Part shown: one piece after another, positions 5,941 through 5,943 of the stretch
How the letters are laid out: each line of letters begins with the position of its first letter
How positions within the stretch are numbered: position 1 is the stretch's first letter
DNA from: Clostridia bacterium
GTDB lineage: Bacteria > Bacillota > Clostridia > Oscillospirales > Acutalibacteraceae
Direction of reading: 5' to 3'
Length of the DNA: 5,943 bases
Assembly (NCBI GenBank): GCA_900763035.1
Contig: CAAFIS010000087.1
Span: forward strand, 1 to 5,943
The notes under the pieces: generated by a model
Database searches by the model: none
The model's input: only the letters and a program-made list of their open reading frames with translations
Told to the model about the DNA's origin: nothing
Position numbers and translations under genes: made by a program

Positions 5941-5943
5941 TTA

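Overview
The window is GC-rich DNA that is most likely from a Gram-positive bacterium. The evidence is gene content (an LTA-synthase-type sulfatase and a CpsC/CpsD pair split into two proteins, as in Firmicutes), strong Shine-Dalgarno sequences, and sharp sigma-70/sigma-A promoters. A high-GC Clostridia lineage such as Oscillospiraceae/Ruminococcaceae is my best guess. That is inference from style, not a marker gene. No tRNA, rRNA, CRISPR or insertion sequence is visible.

Layout: positions 1-195 hold no credible gene, only a strong bidirectional terminator (117-152) that closes the minus-strand operon. That operon reads right to left. A TTGACA-17-TATAAT promoter (3355-3327) drives a CpsC/Wzz-type polysaccharide co-polymerase (3266-2583). 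This overlaps by ATGA a CpsD-like BY-kinase homologue (2586-1954). After a 33-base gap comes a full-length alpha-phosphoglucomutase/phosphomannomutase (1920-196). The region 3356-3882 is a 527-base intergenic stretch. It contains a minus-strand intrinsic terminator, what looks like a frameshifted small lipoprotein gene on the minus strand, and a cluster of four GGTYACAA half-sites. It ends in an extended -10 promoter for the plus-strand gene. That gene (3883-5895) encodes a five-TM lipoteichoic-acid-synthase-family phosphoglycerol transferase, and a long hairpin terminator (5898-5940) follows it.

Together this looks like a cell-envelope polymer locus. The mutase supplies hexose-1-phosphate for nucleotide sugars, CpsC/CpsD control chain assembly, and the divergent LtaS-type enzyme polymerises glycerol-phosphate on the outer face of the membrane. 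No glycosyltransferase, flippase or polymerase is present here. The points most worth a second look are the CpsD homologue, which has lost the P-loop lysine and the C-terminal tyrosine cluster, and the phased operator-like array in the divergent intergenic region.
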